In this document: positions 25,488 to 34,772 of the stretch, piece after piece
Layout: every line of letters begins with the position of its first letter
How positions within the stretch are numbered: position 1 is the first letter of the stretch
Assembly: GCA_019638385.1 (NCBI GenBank)
Contig: JAHBTW010000004.1
Span: 124,001-188,000, forward strand
Reading direction: 5' to 3'
From: Saprospiraceae bacterium
Lineage (GTDB): Bacteria; Bacteroidota; Bacteroidia; Chitinophagales; Saprospiraceae
Length of the DNA: 64,000 nt
Notes under the pieces: model-generated
What the model was told of the DNA's origin: nothing
What the model saw: the letters and a program-made list of their open reading frames with translations, nothing else
Databases searched by the model: none
Translations under genes and position numbers: made by a program

Positions 25488-27938
25488 CTATTCATTCCGC
25501 AGCGACTCTACCGGGTTCGCCAGTGCGGCCCGGATGCTTTGAAAACTTACGGTGAGGGCGGCGATGGAAATGGCTGCTATTCCCGCGAGGGCAAACATCC
25601 ACCATTGCAATTCGATGCGGTAGGCGAAACCGGCCAGCCATCGGTGCATCAAATAATACGCAGCCGGCGAGGCCAGCACGCAGGCCGCGAAGACCAATTT
25701 CAAAAAATCTTTGGCCAACAAGCCGGTGATGCTCGCCACGCTCGCGCCCAGTACTTTGCGGATGCCGATTTCTTTGGTGTGCTGTTGGGTGATGTAAGCG
25801 GCCAATCCCAGCAGCCCGATGCAGGCAATGAAAACGGCCAGCAGTGCAAACAGGATAAAAATGCGTTGCAAGCGCTTTTCAGTGGCGTACAGCGCGGCCA
25901 GATCGGCGTCGAGCAAGGTGTATTGGAAAGCTTGATCGGGTACAAAAGCGCGCCATTGTTTTTCGGCATCCTGAATAAAGGATTGAAATTGTTGGGGTTG
26001 TACCCGCACGGCGATCATATTGTTGCGTTCCCGGAAAACGCGGTGATACTGTACGAACAGCGGCACAATCGGCTCGTGCAGGCTTTGGAAGTGAAAATCG
26101 CGCAGCACCCCGACGACCGTAAACGTCACATCGCCCTCATTGGGATCGAAAAAACTGCCGGGTTGCACCACGCGTTTGCCCACCGGATCGGGGCCGAGGC
26201 CGAGGTCTTTAACCGCCTTTTCGTTGAGCACTACGGAGAGCGAATCGTTGTAGTCTTCCGAAAAAGAGCGCCCCGTCACGAGTTCCATGCGCAGGGTTTC
26301 CACCAACTGATCGTCCACCACGATGCCGCGCCCCGTCACTGTTTCATTGTCTTCCGGCTTTTTGAAGGAGGTGCCGAACCAACTTATGCCGCCCGGCATT
26401 TCGCTCGCGCCTCCGACGGCTTCCACGCCGGCAATTTTTTTCAATTCTTGTTTGAACGCATCGGTTTTCTGTTGCAGCGTGAAGGCATTTTGCACCACGA
26501 GGATGTGTTCTTTTTGAAAACCGAGCTTTTTGCCGGATATAAAATTCAACTGACTAAAGACCACCAGCGTGCTGATAATCATGATGATGGAGGCCGAAAA
26601 CTGAAACACGACTAAGCCGTTGCGCAACCACACGCCCCGTTTTTGACCGGTAAATTTGCCTTTCAATACTTCCAATGGTTGGAACCCCGACAATACGCCC
26701 GCCGGATAGATGCCGGCTGCCAATCCGACCCCGATGGCAAACGCCGCCAGCCCCGGAATTGTGAGCCAACTCATGTATTGCTGCAATGTCAACTCTTTGT
26801 CGGCCAATTCATTAAACGAAGGCAGCAGCAAAGCCACCAAGCCCAGCGCAATAATCGCCGACAGGCTGCTGACCAACACCGCCTCCACCAAGAACTGCCC
26901 CGCGAGGAGCCGCCGTTGGCTACCGAGCACCTTTCGGATGCCCACTTCGCGGGCGCGCTCGGCGCTGCGGGCTGTGGCGAGATTCATAAAATTGATACAG
27001 GCTAGGAGCAATATGAAGAGTGCAATGGCGCTGAAAATCCCCACCACGGCAGCACTGCCCGGCGGCTTTAGCTCCCCTTCCAGATTGCTGTGCAGGTGAA
27101 TGTCGCGCAGGGCCGTAAGGTAGTAGCGATAGCCGTTGCCGGCGGCTTTGTATTCGGGCCAACTGACGCCGAAGTTTCGCTGTATTTCGCCGGCGGCATA
27201 CTTCTCCACGATGTCGGGAAACTTGGCTTCCAGCGCCTTCGGGTCTGCGCCGGGATGCAGCAAAAAGTAAGTTTGGGCCGCAAACCCGATATGATTGACT
27301 GTTTGGGTGAAATCAAACCCTTTGCTCGGCAACAGGATTTCAAACCCAAAATGGACGTTGTCGGGCAAATCGGCGCATACGCCGGTCACGCTGAACCGCC
27401 GAGGCTCCTCGCCGCCTATCAGAAAGAGGTCTTTGCCCATCGGATCGGCATCCCCAAAAAACCGGCGGGCCGCTGATTCGGTCACAACGAGCCCGTCGGG
27501 GTCGCTGAGGCATTTATCGGGGCTGCCGTGGAGGAGTGGAATTTTGAATACGTTGAAAAAAGTGGAATCCGCCGTGAGCACGTTTCTTTCCTCAAACGAC
27601 TGCTCGCCGTATTTGAAATTGAAGGCGCCGCCGTTGTTGAAATTGAAAATGCGCGCGGTCTCGGCCACTTCCGGGCAATCGTTTTTGACCGATTGGGCAT
27701 AACTCTGCGGCACAGTCGCGTAGCCGGTGCGGCGATCGGGATAGATGCGCTCGAGCGACATGCGGAAAATGCGATCGCCGTCGGCCCAGCCGCGATCGTA
27801 GTTGCGTTCTTCGGCCACATACATCAAAATGAGGAGACAGCAGGCGATGCCGAATGCCAGCCCCATAATGTTAATGAGGGCGTATCCTTTGTGTTTCCAA
27901 AGGTTTCGCCAGGCAATTTTCAGATAGTTATTCCACAT
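25488..27938 (-). CDS. FtsX/MacB-type ABC transporter permease 8
   Basis: 816 aa from the ATG with complement at 27936-27938 (MWNNYLKIAWRNLWKHKGYALI); the 28 upstream open codons lie in spacer repeat. First FtsX domain NFMNLATARSAERAREVGIRKVLGSQRRLLAGQF. The last domain has TQQHTKEIGIRKVLGASVASITGLLAKDF and the tail ends SLRNE instead of SLRSE, a variant shared only with permease 10. The tail of these two copies is nearly identical over the last 43 residues, also in DNA, pointing to recent sequence exchange between them. Confidence 0.92.
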   Translation of the reverse strand: MWNNYLKIAWRNLWKHKGYALINIMGLAFGIACCLLILMYVAEERNYDRGWADGDRIFRMSLERIYPDRRTGYATVPQSYAQSVKNDCPEVAETARIFNFNNGGAFNFKYGEQSFEERNVLTADSTFFNVFKIPLLHGSPDKCLSDPDGLVVTESAARRFFGDADPMGKDLFLIGGEEPRRFSVTGVCADLPDNVHFGFEILLPSKGFDFTQTVNHIGFAAQTYFLLHPGADPKALEAKFPDIVEKYAAGEIQRNFGVSWPEYKAAGNGYRYYLTALRDIHLHSNLEGELKPPGSAAVVGIFSAIALFILLLACINFMNLATARSAERAREVGIRKVLGSQRRLLAGQFLVEAVLVSSLSAIIALGLVALLLPSFNELADKELTLQQYMSWLTIPGLAAFAIGVGLAAGIYPAGVLSGFQPLEVLKGKFTGQKRGVWLRNGLVVFQFSASIIMIISTLVVFSQLNFISGKKLGFQKEHILVVQNAFTLQQKTDAFKQELKKIAGVEAVGGASEMPGGISWFGTSFKKPEDNETVTGRGIVVDDQLVETLRMELVTGRSFSEDYNDSLSVVLNEKAVKDLGLGPDPVGKRVVQPGSFFDPNEGDVTFTVVGVLRDFHFQSLHEPIVPLFVQYHRVFRERNNMIAVRVQPQQFQSFIQDAEKQWRAFVPDQAFQYTLLDADLAALYATEKRLQRIFILFALLAVFIACIGLLGLAAYITQQHTKEIGIRKVLGASVASITGLLAKDFLKLVFAACVLASPAAYYLMHRWLAGFAYRIELQWWMFALAGIAAISIAALTVSFQSIRAALANPVESLRNE

Positions 27939-27944
27939 GATAGT

Positions 27945-28043
27945 TCTTTTTAGCTTCGACCATGCCGAGGCGTGGTACGAGCTATGAGTTTTGAGCGCAA
28001 CGTGGGCAAACTCGCAGCTCAAAGCTCGCGGCTCGTAGCTTAT
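27945..28043. repeat. Spacer between permeases 8 and 9: CCATGCC/GGCGTGG hairpin and AACTCGCAGCTC words
   Basis: TTTAGCTTCGACCATGCCGA and GGCGTGGTACGAGCTATGAG; then GCAAACTCGCAGCTCAAAGC. Same family as the other spacers. Confidence 0.65.
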
Positions 28044-30494
28044 TTATTCACTTCTCAGCGACTCCACCGGATTCGCCAGCGCAGCGCGCATACTTTGAAA
28101 ACTGACCGTAATAAATGCCACCGAAACCGCCAGCACGCCGGTCAGTGCAAAGACCCACCAGGGGATGTCAATGCGGTAGGCGAAGTTTTCGAGCCATTGG
28201 TTCATAAAATACCAGGCCGGCAGCGATGCCACGACCAGCGCGATGCCGACCAATTTTAAAAAGTCTTTAGACAACAAGGCCACGATGCCCGCCGCGCTCG
28301 CGCCCAATACTTTGCGAATACCGATTTCTTTGGTGCGCTGCTCGGCGGTGAATACCGACAGGCCGAACAAGCCGAGACAGGAAATAAAAATGGCGATGAG
28401 CATAAAGGCGCTCACAATATCCGCCAGCGTTTTTTCTGTCAGATAGAGCCGGGCAAGGTCTTCGTCCAGAAAACTGTATTCGAAGGGCTGATTGGGGATG
28501 ACGGAGGCCCAAACTGCTTCCGCTTTTTTGAAAAACGCGGCATAGTCGTTCGACTTGATGTCGGCCACCACATAGTTGAGGCGGTTCGGCCGCTCATAAA
28601 CCATCATGAAGGGGTCCATACTGCTGCCGAGGTTTTGGTAGAGAAAATCCTGCATGACGCCTATGATGGTAAATTCAAAATGCCGGCCTTCAAAATCGGA
28701 ATGCAGCACCCTGCCGGGAGCGTCCTGCACAGCGATGCCCAACTGATTCAGGGCCGTTTCGTTGAGGATGACCTGACCTGTTCCCCGTTGGCGGGAAGTG
28801 TCGCCGGACGTAAATTGCCGGCCTGCAAGCAGCTTGATTTTCAGGGTGTTGAGATAATGCTCGTCGCAGTGGGTGAATCGGATATGCTTTGAGCTTTCCA
28901 TGTTTTTGCCCTTCTCATAGAGCTGAACGTCATTGTAAACCATTTGCCCCGGAACGACCGCCATCGCGGAAGTGGAACCGACCTCCGACAAGCTCGTGAG
29001 CTCCCGGCTGAAGGTTTCCAGCCCGGCCCGGCTCTCTTCCGATCTGAAAGGAAAAACGACTTTTTGTTCTTTTTCGAAACCGAGGTCTTTTTCGAGCATA
29101 TAGTTCAGTTGCGTCCGGACGATGAGCGCCCCGATGACTAAGGCCGCAGAAATGGCAAACTGGCTGACGACCATTCCTTTGCGAAGCCATGTTGCGCCGG
29201 TTTTGCCCGGCAGGGTGGTCATGCCCCGCAACACGGTGAGCGGCCTGAACGAAGAGAGGTAAAAAGCCGGATAGCTGCCCGCTGCCAGCCCCGTGAGCAG
29301 CGTCAATGCCACCACGGCGCCCGCTGTGCCCCAACTCTGCCCCAATTGCATGGCTACCTCCGCGCCGGTCAAATTATTGAGGAATGGCAAGGCCGCTTTC
29401 ACCAAAGGGATCGCCATTGTCATGGCCAGCACCGTGAGCAACATACTCTCTCCCAAAAACTGGCCCACAAGCGCCTGCCGGGTTGCTCCTGTGGCCTTTC
29501 GGATGCCTACCTCCTGTGCTCTTTTGGTAGAACGGGCAGTGGTCAGGTTCATAAAATTGATGCAAGCCACCAATTGGATAAAACCGGCAATCAGGATCAA
29601 AATTTGGAGAAAGCGGGCGCCGGTGCTGCCGGGCAGGTCGGCAATAAGTCCGGAGGTGGTATGGATATGGGATAAGGGTTGCAGATGAAGCGTTTTTTTC
29701 ATGCCCATCTGCTCGAATTGCTCTGCGCCGTGCCGATGAAGGAAGGCAGGCAACTTGGCCTCCAAAGCGCCGGGATCAGCGCCGGGTTTGAGCCGCAGGT
29801 ATCCGTATATGAAGTTATTGCCCGTCCAGGTATCATTGGTGCGGATGTACTCTCCGATGCCGCCGGAGTTCATCGTCATAAAAAACTCCGGCATGAGGTG
29901 GCTCTTGCCGAGGGCATCGCTGAAAACGCCAGTCACTTTGAATTGCTGCTCCTCGCCGCCTTCGCCCCCGATGCCGATGACCTCGCCGAGCGGAGCGGTG
30001 GTATTGAATAGCTTTTGGGCCAACTTATCGGAAATGACCACTGAAAACGGTTCATCCAGCGCATGGGCCGCATTGCCCTCAATGAAATGGTAGTCGAATA
30101 CCCGAAAAAAGGTGCTGTCCACATAGTACCCCGACCGCTCGTAGTGTACCTGATCGCCTATTCGCAACAGGTGCATCTCGACCCCCGGCGGGCGGCACGC
30201 TCTGGCAGCCACTTCCACTTCCGGGAACTCGGCTTTGATTCCCGTGGGAATCGGAGGCGAACAGGTGGCCATGTGGAGCTCGTCCTGATCGTTGGGCAAT
30301 TGCAGGTCGCTGATGACGCGGTATATGTGCTCCGCGTCGCGGTGATGGGCATCATAGCTGCGATGATCCTGTACATACAGCAGGATGTAGAGGCAACAGG
30401 CCGTTCCGACGGTAAGCCCGAACAGGTTGACGGCGCTGAAGGTTTTACTCCTCCAAAGGTTGCGCCAGGCGATTTTCAAGTAGTTCTTCCACAT
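28044..30494 (-). CDS. FtsX/MacB-type ABC transporter permease 9
   Basis: 816 aa. MWKNYLKIAWRNLWRSKTFSAV, first helix NLFGLTVGTACCLYILLYV. First FtsX domain NFMNLTTARSTKRAQEVGIRKATGATRQALVGQF. The C-terminal domain reads EQRTKEIGIRKVLGASAAGIVALLSKDF, the only one with an SKDF rather than AKDF docking helix. In the first periplasmic domain a hydrophobic segment near HLMPEFFMTMNSGG is unusually methionine-rich. Upstream gap to permease 10 is 74 bp. Confidence 0.92.
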   Translation of the reverse strand: MWKNYLKIAWRNLWRSKTFSAVNLFGLTVGTACCLYILLYVQDHRSYDAHHRDAEHIYRVISDLQLPNDQDELHMATCSPPIPTGIKAEFPEVEVAARACRPPGVEMHLLRIGDQVHYERSGYYVDSTFFRVFDYHFIEGNAAHALDEPFSVVISDKLAQKLFNTTAPLGEVIGIGGEGGEEQQFKVTGVFSDALGKSHLMPEFFMTMNSGGIGEYIRTNDTWTGNNFIYGYLRLKPGADPGALEAKLPAFLHRHGAEQFEQMGMKKTLHLQPLSHIHTTSGLIADLPGSTGARFLQILILIAGFIQLVACINFMNLTTARSTKRAQEVGIRKATGATRQALVGQFLGESMLLTVLAMTMAIPLVKAALPFLNNLTGAEVAMQLGQSWGTAGAVVALTLLTGLAAGSYPAFYLSSFRPLTVLRGMTTLPGKTGATWLRKGMVVSQFAISAALVIGALIVRTQLNYMLEKDLGFEKEQKVVFPFRSEESRAGLETFSRELTSLSEVGSTSAMAVVPGQMVYNDVQLYEKGKNMESSKHIRFTHCDEHYLNTLKIKLLAGRQFTSGDTSRQRGTGQVILNETALNQLGIAVQDAPGRVLHSDFEGRHFEFTIIGVMQDFLYQNLGSSMDPFMMVYERPNRLNYVVADIKSNDYAAFFKKAEAVWASVIPNQPFEYSFLDEDLARLYLTEKTLADIVSAFMLIAIFISCLGLFGLSVFTAEQRTKEIGIRKVLGASAAGIVALLSKDFLKLVGIALVVASLPAWYFMNQWLENFAYRIDIPWWVFALTGVLAVSVAFITVSFQSMRAALANPVESLRSE

Positions 30495-30499
30495 GATAT

Positions 30500-30568
30500 T
30501 TCTCTTTAGCTATGAGCTGCGAGCTGCGAGTTTTGAGCGCAACGTGGGCAAACTCGCGGCTTGTTCAG
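30500..30568. repeat. Spacer between permeases 9 and 10: AGCTGCGAG words
   Basis: TTTAGCTATGAGCTGCGAGC followed by AACGTGGGCAAACTCGCGGC; a short inverted pair of AGCTGCGAG and CTCGCGGCT-like words. No gene. Confidence 0.6.
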
Positions 30569-32944
30569 TCATTCATTCCGCAAGGACTCTACCGGGTTCG
30601 CCAGTGCGGCCCGGATACTTTGAAAACTTACCGTCAGGGCAGCGATGGAAATGGCTGCTATTCCGGCCAGGGCAAACATCCACCACTGTAAATCAATGCG
30701 ATAGGCGTAATCGGCCAGCCAGTTTTGCATAAAAAAATAAGCCGGCGGCGTGGCTATGAGAACGGCCACGGCCACTAACTTCAGGAAGTCTTTGGCCAGC
30801 AGCCCCGTGATGCCCGCCGTGCTCGCCCCCAGTACTTTGCGGATGCCGATTTCTTTGGTGCGCTGTTCGGCCATGTACGCGGCCAAGCCGAACAAACCGA
30901 GGCAGGAAATGAAAATGGCCAGCCCGGCAAACAGGCCGGCTAATTTGCCGATGGTCATTTCCAATCTGAATTTTCGGGCGTATTCTTCGTCGGCAAAGCG
31001 GTATTCAAAGGGATAAGCCGGATTGTATTGTCTGAATATGGGTTCCAACGCCGCGATGGCATCACGGGAGTCTGCAGAGGGAGAGAGGCGAAACATCATA
31101 TCACCGTTCCAGCCGGGGGAGTAGATGTACATGGCCGGGCCGGTTTTACTGTAAGGGTTGGTCATCACCACGTCTTCCACTACGCCCACAATGCGGTAAG
31201 TGACGTTGTTCCACACCACGGTTTCTTCCAAAGGATTTTCCAGTCCCATGCGCTCAATGGCCGACCGGTTGAAAATGACGGCAGTGGAATCGGTGGAAAA
31301 CTCGGGGCTGAAAAAACGGCCCTCATGCAGCGATATGCCAAGCGTTTGGAAATAGTCGTCGGAAGTGGCAACGAGGCCGAACATGGCGTCGTCGGCGGGG
31401 TCTTTGCCCGTCCAGTCCACGTCTCTCATATTGGCATACACGGCGGTGACCGGGCTTGATGCTTTCGTTACATCGGCAACGATACCGGATGCCAACAGCT
31501 CGTTTTTCAGCGGTTCAAATTTATCTATCAAATCGCCGGTCATCGTCACCATCATCAGCCTTTCGGGATTGTAGCCGGCCGGGCGGTACTGCGCGTGGCG
31601 TATTTGTTGGTGTATGACCAATGTGCCGATAATCAAGGCGGTAGAGATGGCGAACTGCGAAACCACCAATATTTTTCTGGGAAGAAAAGCGGCCTTTCCG
31701 ATTCCCGCCAAGGTACCTTTCAGCACCGTTGCCGGCTTGAAGGAGGAGAGAAAAAACGCGGGATAACTGCCTGCCATCAAGCCCGATAGCAGGATTAACC
31801 CCAATGATACGGCCCAAAAAACCGGGTTGTCATAAGGCATGGAAAGCGACTTGCCGGTGAGTATATTGAAACCCGGCAGCACGGCTTCTCCGGCGGCCAC
31901 CGCCAGACAGAAAGCGCCAAAGGCCATGAGTACGGCTTCTGAGAGAAACTGCCCGCCGAGTTGCGCGCGCGAGGAACCGAGCGCTTTGCGGACGCCCACT
32001 TCACGGGCGCGGCCGGTGGAACGCGCGGTGGAGAGGTTCATAAAATTGACGCAGGCAATGAGCAGCACAAAAATGCCGATGATGCCGAACAGCCGCACAT
32101 ATTCTATGTAGCCGCCGACTACTTCGCCGTCCACAAAGCGGTCGCGCAACCGCCAGTCGGTGGAGGCGTGCAGGGTTAGTTCGGCTTTGGATGTTTCGAT
32201 GTGTTCCTGAAGGAGGTTTTTGATTTTGGGCGCGAATTGTGCTTGCGTCACGCCCTCTTGCAGTTCCAAAAACAACTGAAATGAACTGTTGCTCCAGTTG
32301 TTGCGCGATTCCTTTACCCAGGGCATGGCGTTTTCCCATTGCGCATAGGAGAGCAAAAACTGGAATTGCAAACTGGAATTGACCGGAATGTTTTTCAATA
32401 TTCCGGTCACGCGATTGTCAAAGTAATTATCTACCCGGACAGTTTGGCCGAGCATGTCGTCGTAGTTTTTATGCCCGAAGAGCGCCTCGCCGGCTGCTGC
32501 CGTCAATACTATAGCGTCCGGCTCTGCCAGTGCTGCGGCAGGATCGCCGGCCAGCAACGGGAAGCTGAACATTTGCAAAAAATCACTGCCTACGCAAAAG
32601 CCGTTTTTGAAAAACAGGTTGTCTTTGTATTTCAGCCCGTGCGCTTCGCCCCAGTCGGCTATTGCAATGCGTTTTACCTCAGGAAAATCGGGCAAGGCAT
32701 CCATCAGCGGCAGGGGCACGGAGTTCCAGGTTTGTTTGGAGCTGTTTACGAAGTCGGTGGTTTTGAGTTGGTAAAGGCGGTCTCGCTTCTCGTGAAACCC
32801 ATCGAAACTCAACTCATCAGCCATCCAAAGCCCGATGAGCAGCGCCACCACCATACCGGCGCTCAACCCTGCGATGTTGAGCACGAAAAAGCCTGAGTTG
32901 CGCCTGAAATTGCGCAGTGCAATGATGAAGTAATTGCGTAGCAT
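30569..32944 (-). CDS. FtsX/MacB-type ABC transporter permease 10 (first of the right block)
   Basis: 791 aa. MLRNYFIIALRNFRRNSGFFV, first helix NIAGLSAGMVVALLIGLWMA. First FtsX domain NFMNLSTARSTGRAREVGVRKALGSSRAQLGGQF; final domain EQRTKEIGIRKVLGASTAGITGLLAKDF, tail SLRNE as in permease 8. Both periplasmic halves are aromatic-rich (NNWSNSSFQLFLE, PAMYIYSPGWNGDMMF). It follows the dioxygenase-like lipoprotein gene after 77 bp, and those two probably share a transcript with permeases 9, 8 and 7. No promoter is obvious directly before it. Confidence 0.93.
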   Translation of the reverse strand: MLRNYFIIALRNFRRNSGFFVLNIAGLSAGMVVALLIGLWMADELSFDGFHEKRDRLYQLKTTDFVNSSKQTWNSVPLPLMDALPDFPEVKRIAIADWGEAHGLKYKDNLFFKNGFCVGSDFLQMFSFPLLAGDPAAALAEPDAIVLTAAAGEALFGHKNYDDMLGQTVRVDNYFDNRVTGILKNIPVNSSLQFQFLLSYAQWENAMPWVKESRNNWSNSSFQLFLELQEGVTQAQFAPKIKNLLQEHIETSKAELTLHASTDWRLRDRFVDGEVVGGYIEYVRLFGIIGIFVLLIACVNFMNLSTARSTGRAREVGVRKALGSSRAQLGGQFLSEAVLMAFGAFCLAVAAGEAVLPGFNILTGKSLSMPYDNPVFWAVSLGLILLSGLMAGSYPAFFLSSFKPATVLKGTLAGIGKAAFLPRKILVVSQFAISTALIIGTLVIHQQIRHAQYRPAGYNPERLMMVTMTGDLIDKFEPLKNELLASGIVADVTKASSPVTAVYANMRDVDWTGKDPADDAMFGLVATSDDYFQTLGISLHEGRFFSPEFSTDSTAVIFNRSAIERMGLENPLEETVVWNNVTYRIVGVVEDVVMTNPYSKTGPAMYIYSPGWNGDMMFRLSPSADSRDAIAALEPIFRQYNPAYPFEYRFADEEYARKFRLEMTIGKLAGLFAGLAIFISCLGLFGLAAYMAEQRTKEIGIRKVLGASTAGITGLLAKDFLKLVAVAVLIATPPAYFFMQNWLADYAYRIDLQWWMFALAGIAAISIAALTVSFQSIRAALANPVESLRNE

Positions 32945-32959
32945 CTTTTCTGGTTTTTG

Positions 32960-33021
32960 ACTTTTTTAGCTTCGAACCGCGAGCGGTGAGTTTGCAAGCA
33001 GACTCGAAGCTCACAGCTAAT
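32960..33021. repeat. Spacer between permease 10 and the dioxygenase gene
   Basis: TTTTTTAGCTTCGAACCGCG, GAGTTTGCAAGCAGACTCGA, AGCTCACAGC: the same AGCTTCGA/TCGAAGCT inverted words as elsewhere. Confidence 0.6.
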
Positions 33022-33720
33022 CTAATTCACGCCCTGTTTTTTCGGATAGCCAGAAACATTGAGTCCGAGTATCAGATTTCGTTCGCCAATTTGTAAATCT
33101 CCGTTTGGAACTAAGTTAAGTATGCCGCTACCGCAACGGTTTTCCAATCGCTGTCTTTTGGTTGCTGTAAGCAGCTTGTCATCTTCAAAAACAAAATCAT
33201 CAATGTAGTATTCTTTTATTTCGTTCGGTTCTTTTACCGTTACATGAATGTGAGCAGGTTCGGCATGAATCGGATAAGAGCCGGGTTTTACAGTGTATAT
33301 AGCATATTTCCCTTCCGCGTCTGTTTTAACCCAACCACGAATGTACCCGTGTGTCTGTCCGAGATTATTCGGAGGCATACTTCGCTTTTCTTCCGGTTTA
33401 TGCACATATCTTCCTTCGGTGTTTGTTTGATAATAATACAAAAGAACATTGGGGGCCGGCGTTTTTCCATCTTGTTGATACACCACGCCCGTCAGGAGTA
33501 TTTTATCCCCTTTCAGGTTCCAACCCGGGCTTGTGTCAATGGAGCTTATATGCTTTGGAATACCGTAATAAGTGAATTCGCTATTTTCAAAATTGCCGCC
33601 GACAAGTACAGACTTGTCGTTTGATTTTTGCGATTGATTGCCTTTATTGGTCTGGCCGTTACAACTTGTCATAAAGTTGCTGAGAACGAGCATTAATCCG
33701 ATTTGCGTAAGCTGTTTCAT
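33022..33720 (-). CDS. Intradiol-dioxygenase-like lipoprotein
   Basis: 232 aa. The first 23 residues form a lipoprotein signal (SNFMTSCNG, Cys20), so the product is anchored outside the cytoplasm. The domain reads GVVYQQDGKTPAPNVLLYYYQ, then HGYIRGWVKTDAEGKYAIYTVKPGSYPIHAEPAHIHVTV: this matches the intradiol ring-cleavage dioxygenase (protocatechuate/catechol type) fold, including the Tyr and the HIH histidines that bind iron. Extracytoplasmic lipoprotein members have no known aromatic substrate. It precedes permease 10 on the same strand, inside the transporter locus, which may hint at a role in processing what the transporter recognises, but that is only inference. Confidence 0.75.
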   Translation of the reverse strand: MKQLTQIGLMLVLSNFMTSCNGQTNKGNQSQKSNDKSVLVGGNFENSEFTYYGIPKHISSIDTSPGWNLKGDKILLTGVVYQQDGKTPAPNVLLYYYQTNTEGRYVHKPEEKRSMPPNNLGQTHGYIRGWVKTDAEGKYAIYTVKPGSYPIHAEPAHIHVTVKEPNEIKEYYIDDFVFEDDKLLTATKRQRLENRCGSGILNLVPNGDLQIGERNLILGLNVSGYPKKQGVN

Positions 33721-33753
33721 CTTAATTGTCTGTTTTAGCTTCGACCACGCCGG

Positions 33754-33972
33754 GGCGTATTGGCGTCAACTTCATTTTTTAGTAAGCATAATGCGTTGAT
33801 ATTCATAACACTTAAAATTAACCCCGGAGGGGTTGAATACGAATAGCCCCGATTGTAAACAACGAATCATAAGGCAACCCTGCCTTTCCGGGTTGTTTCT
33901 CTCTTCCATTCTCACCCCGGATTAAATCCGGGGCTAATCAAATTGAAGTCTTTCAGGCTTCCCCGCAGCTTG
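33754..33972. mobile_element. Partial copy of the MITE-like element
   Basis: Starts with GGCGTATTGGCGTCAAC (33754-33770), matching 16 of 17 bases of the terminal repeat at 22428. It continues in the same order with palindromes around ACCCCGGAGGGGTTGAAT, GGCAACCCTGCC, and CACCCCGGATTAAATCCGGG, then AATTGAAGTCTTTCAGGC. The right terminal repeat is missing. It follows directly on CCACGCCGGGGCG, a spacer-type half hairpin. Confidence 0.65.
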
Positions 33973-33990
33973 TTTGGGTTTGCTGGTTAA

Positions 33991-34021
33991 GTTAGGCGGT
34001 CACTTCAAGTGACCGCCTAAC
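33991..34021. terminator. Perfect 15-bp palindrome downstream of the ATPase genes
   Basis: GTTAGGCGGTCACTT, one base C, AAGTGACCGCCTAAC: arms match over all 15 bp. It lies 83 bp beyond the stop of the distal ATPase and could end that transcript or act as a processing site. It lacks a T-run, so a classic Rho-independent terminator is not shown. Confidence 0.5.
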
Positions 34022-34029
34022 CCTAACAT

Positions 34030-34103
34030 TCGGCTATGAGCTACGAGCGCAACGTGAAGAAACTCAAAGCTCGCGCCACGCCCCGGCGTGGTCGCAGCTA
34101 CCT
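34030..34103. repeat. AGCTACGAG words and CCACGCC/GGCGTGG hairpin next to the ATPase stop
   Basis: GGCTATGAGCTACGAGCGCA, then CCACGCCCCGGCGTGG (perfect arms of 7, centre CC). This is the same spacer family as between the permeases. Confidence 0.65.
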
Positions 34104-34766
34104 TCACACCACCTTCCCATCCTTCAAATTCAGTATGCGGCTACCGTAGCCGGCATTCTCTTCAGAGTGCGTCACTTGTACGATGGCCACGCCGTCGTCG
34201 CGGTTGAGTTGTTGAAAAATTTCCATAATCTCTTTAGCCTGTTGGCTTTGCAGGTTGCCGGTCGGTTCGTCGGCGAGGATGAGCCGGGGGCGGCCGATGA
34301 GCGCGCGCGCGATGCCCACGAGTTGTTGTTGTCCTCCGGAGAGCTGGTTGGGAAACAGGTCCTTTTTGGCCACCATGTTGAACCGGTCGAGGATGTCGGC
34401 AATGCGGCTTTTGCGTTCGGAAGAGGGCACCTTTTTGTACAGCAGCGGCGTGTCTAAGTTTTCATACACCGTGAGATCGTCAATGAGGTGGTATGCCTGA
34501 AACACGAATCCGATGTACTGTTGGTACAGCTCGGTGCGCCGCCGCTCATTGAACTGGTGTACCGGCTCATCAAAGAACCAGTATTCGCCGGCGGTGGGTT
34601 GGTCGAGCATGCCGAGGATGTGCAGCAGGGTGCTTTTGCCCGATCCGCTCGGCCCCATGATGCTCACAAATTCGCCTTCCTCAATGCGGGCGGTAATGTG
34701 GCGCAGCACATACGCTTTTTGTGCCCCGTTCTGGTAGTAGCGCTCTATGTTTTCGAGTTTGATCAT
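34104..34766 (-). CDS. ABC transporter ATP-binding protein (MacB/LolD type), distal of two
   Basis: 220 aa. Walker A GPSGSGKS at residues 38-45, Q-loop FQAYHLID near 90, signature LSGGQQQ at 142-148, Walker B LILADE at 162-167 with the DEPTGNL extension of the MacB/LolD/FtsE clade, and the switch His in VTHSE near 199. The residue after QQQ is Leu ([15 protein letters not shown]) where Arg is usual. It lies 6 bp after the other ATPase and 1-6 bp operon gaps link both to the fusion-protein gene. It would energise one or several of the FtsX-type permeases encoded downstream. Confidence 0.95.
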   Translation of the reverse strand: MIKLENIERYYQNGAQKAYVLRHITARIEEGEFVSIMGPSGSGKSTLLHILGMLDQPTAGEYWFFDEPVHQFNERRRTELYQQYIGFVFQAYHLIDDLTVYENLDTPLLYKKVPSSERKSRIADILDRFNMVAKKDLFPNQLSGGQQQLVGIARALIGRPRLILADEPTGNLQSQQAKEIMEIFQQLNRDDGVAIVQVTHSEENAGYGSRILNLKDGKVV

Positions 34767-34772
34767 GGCGGG

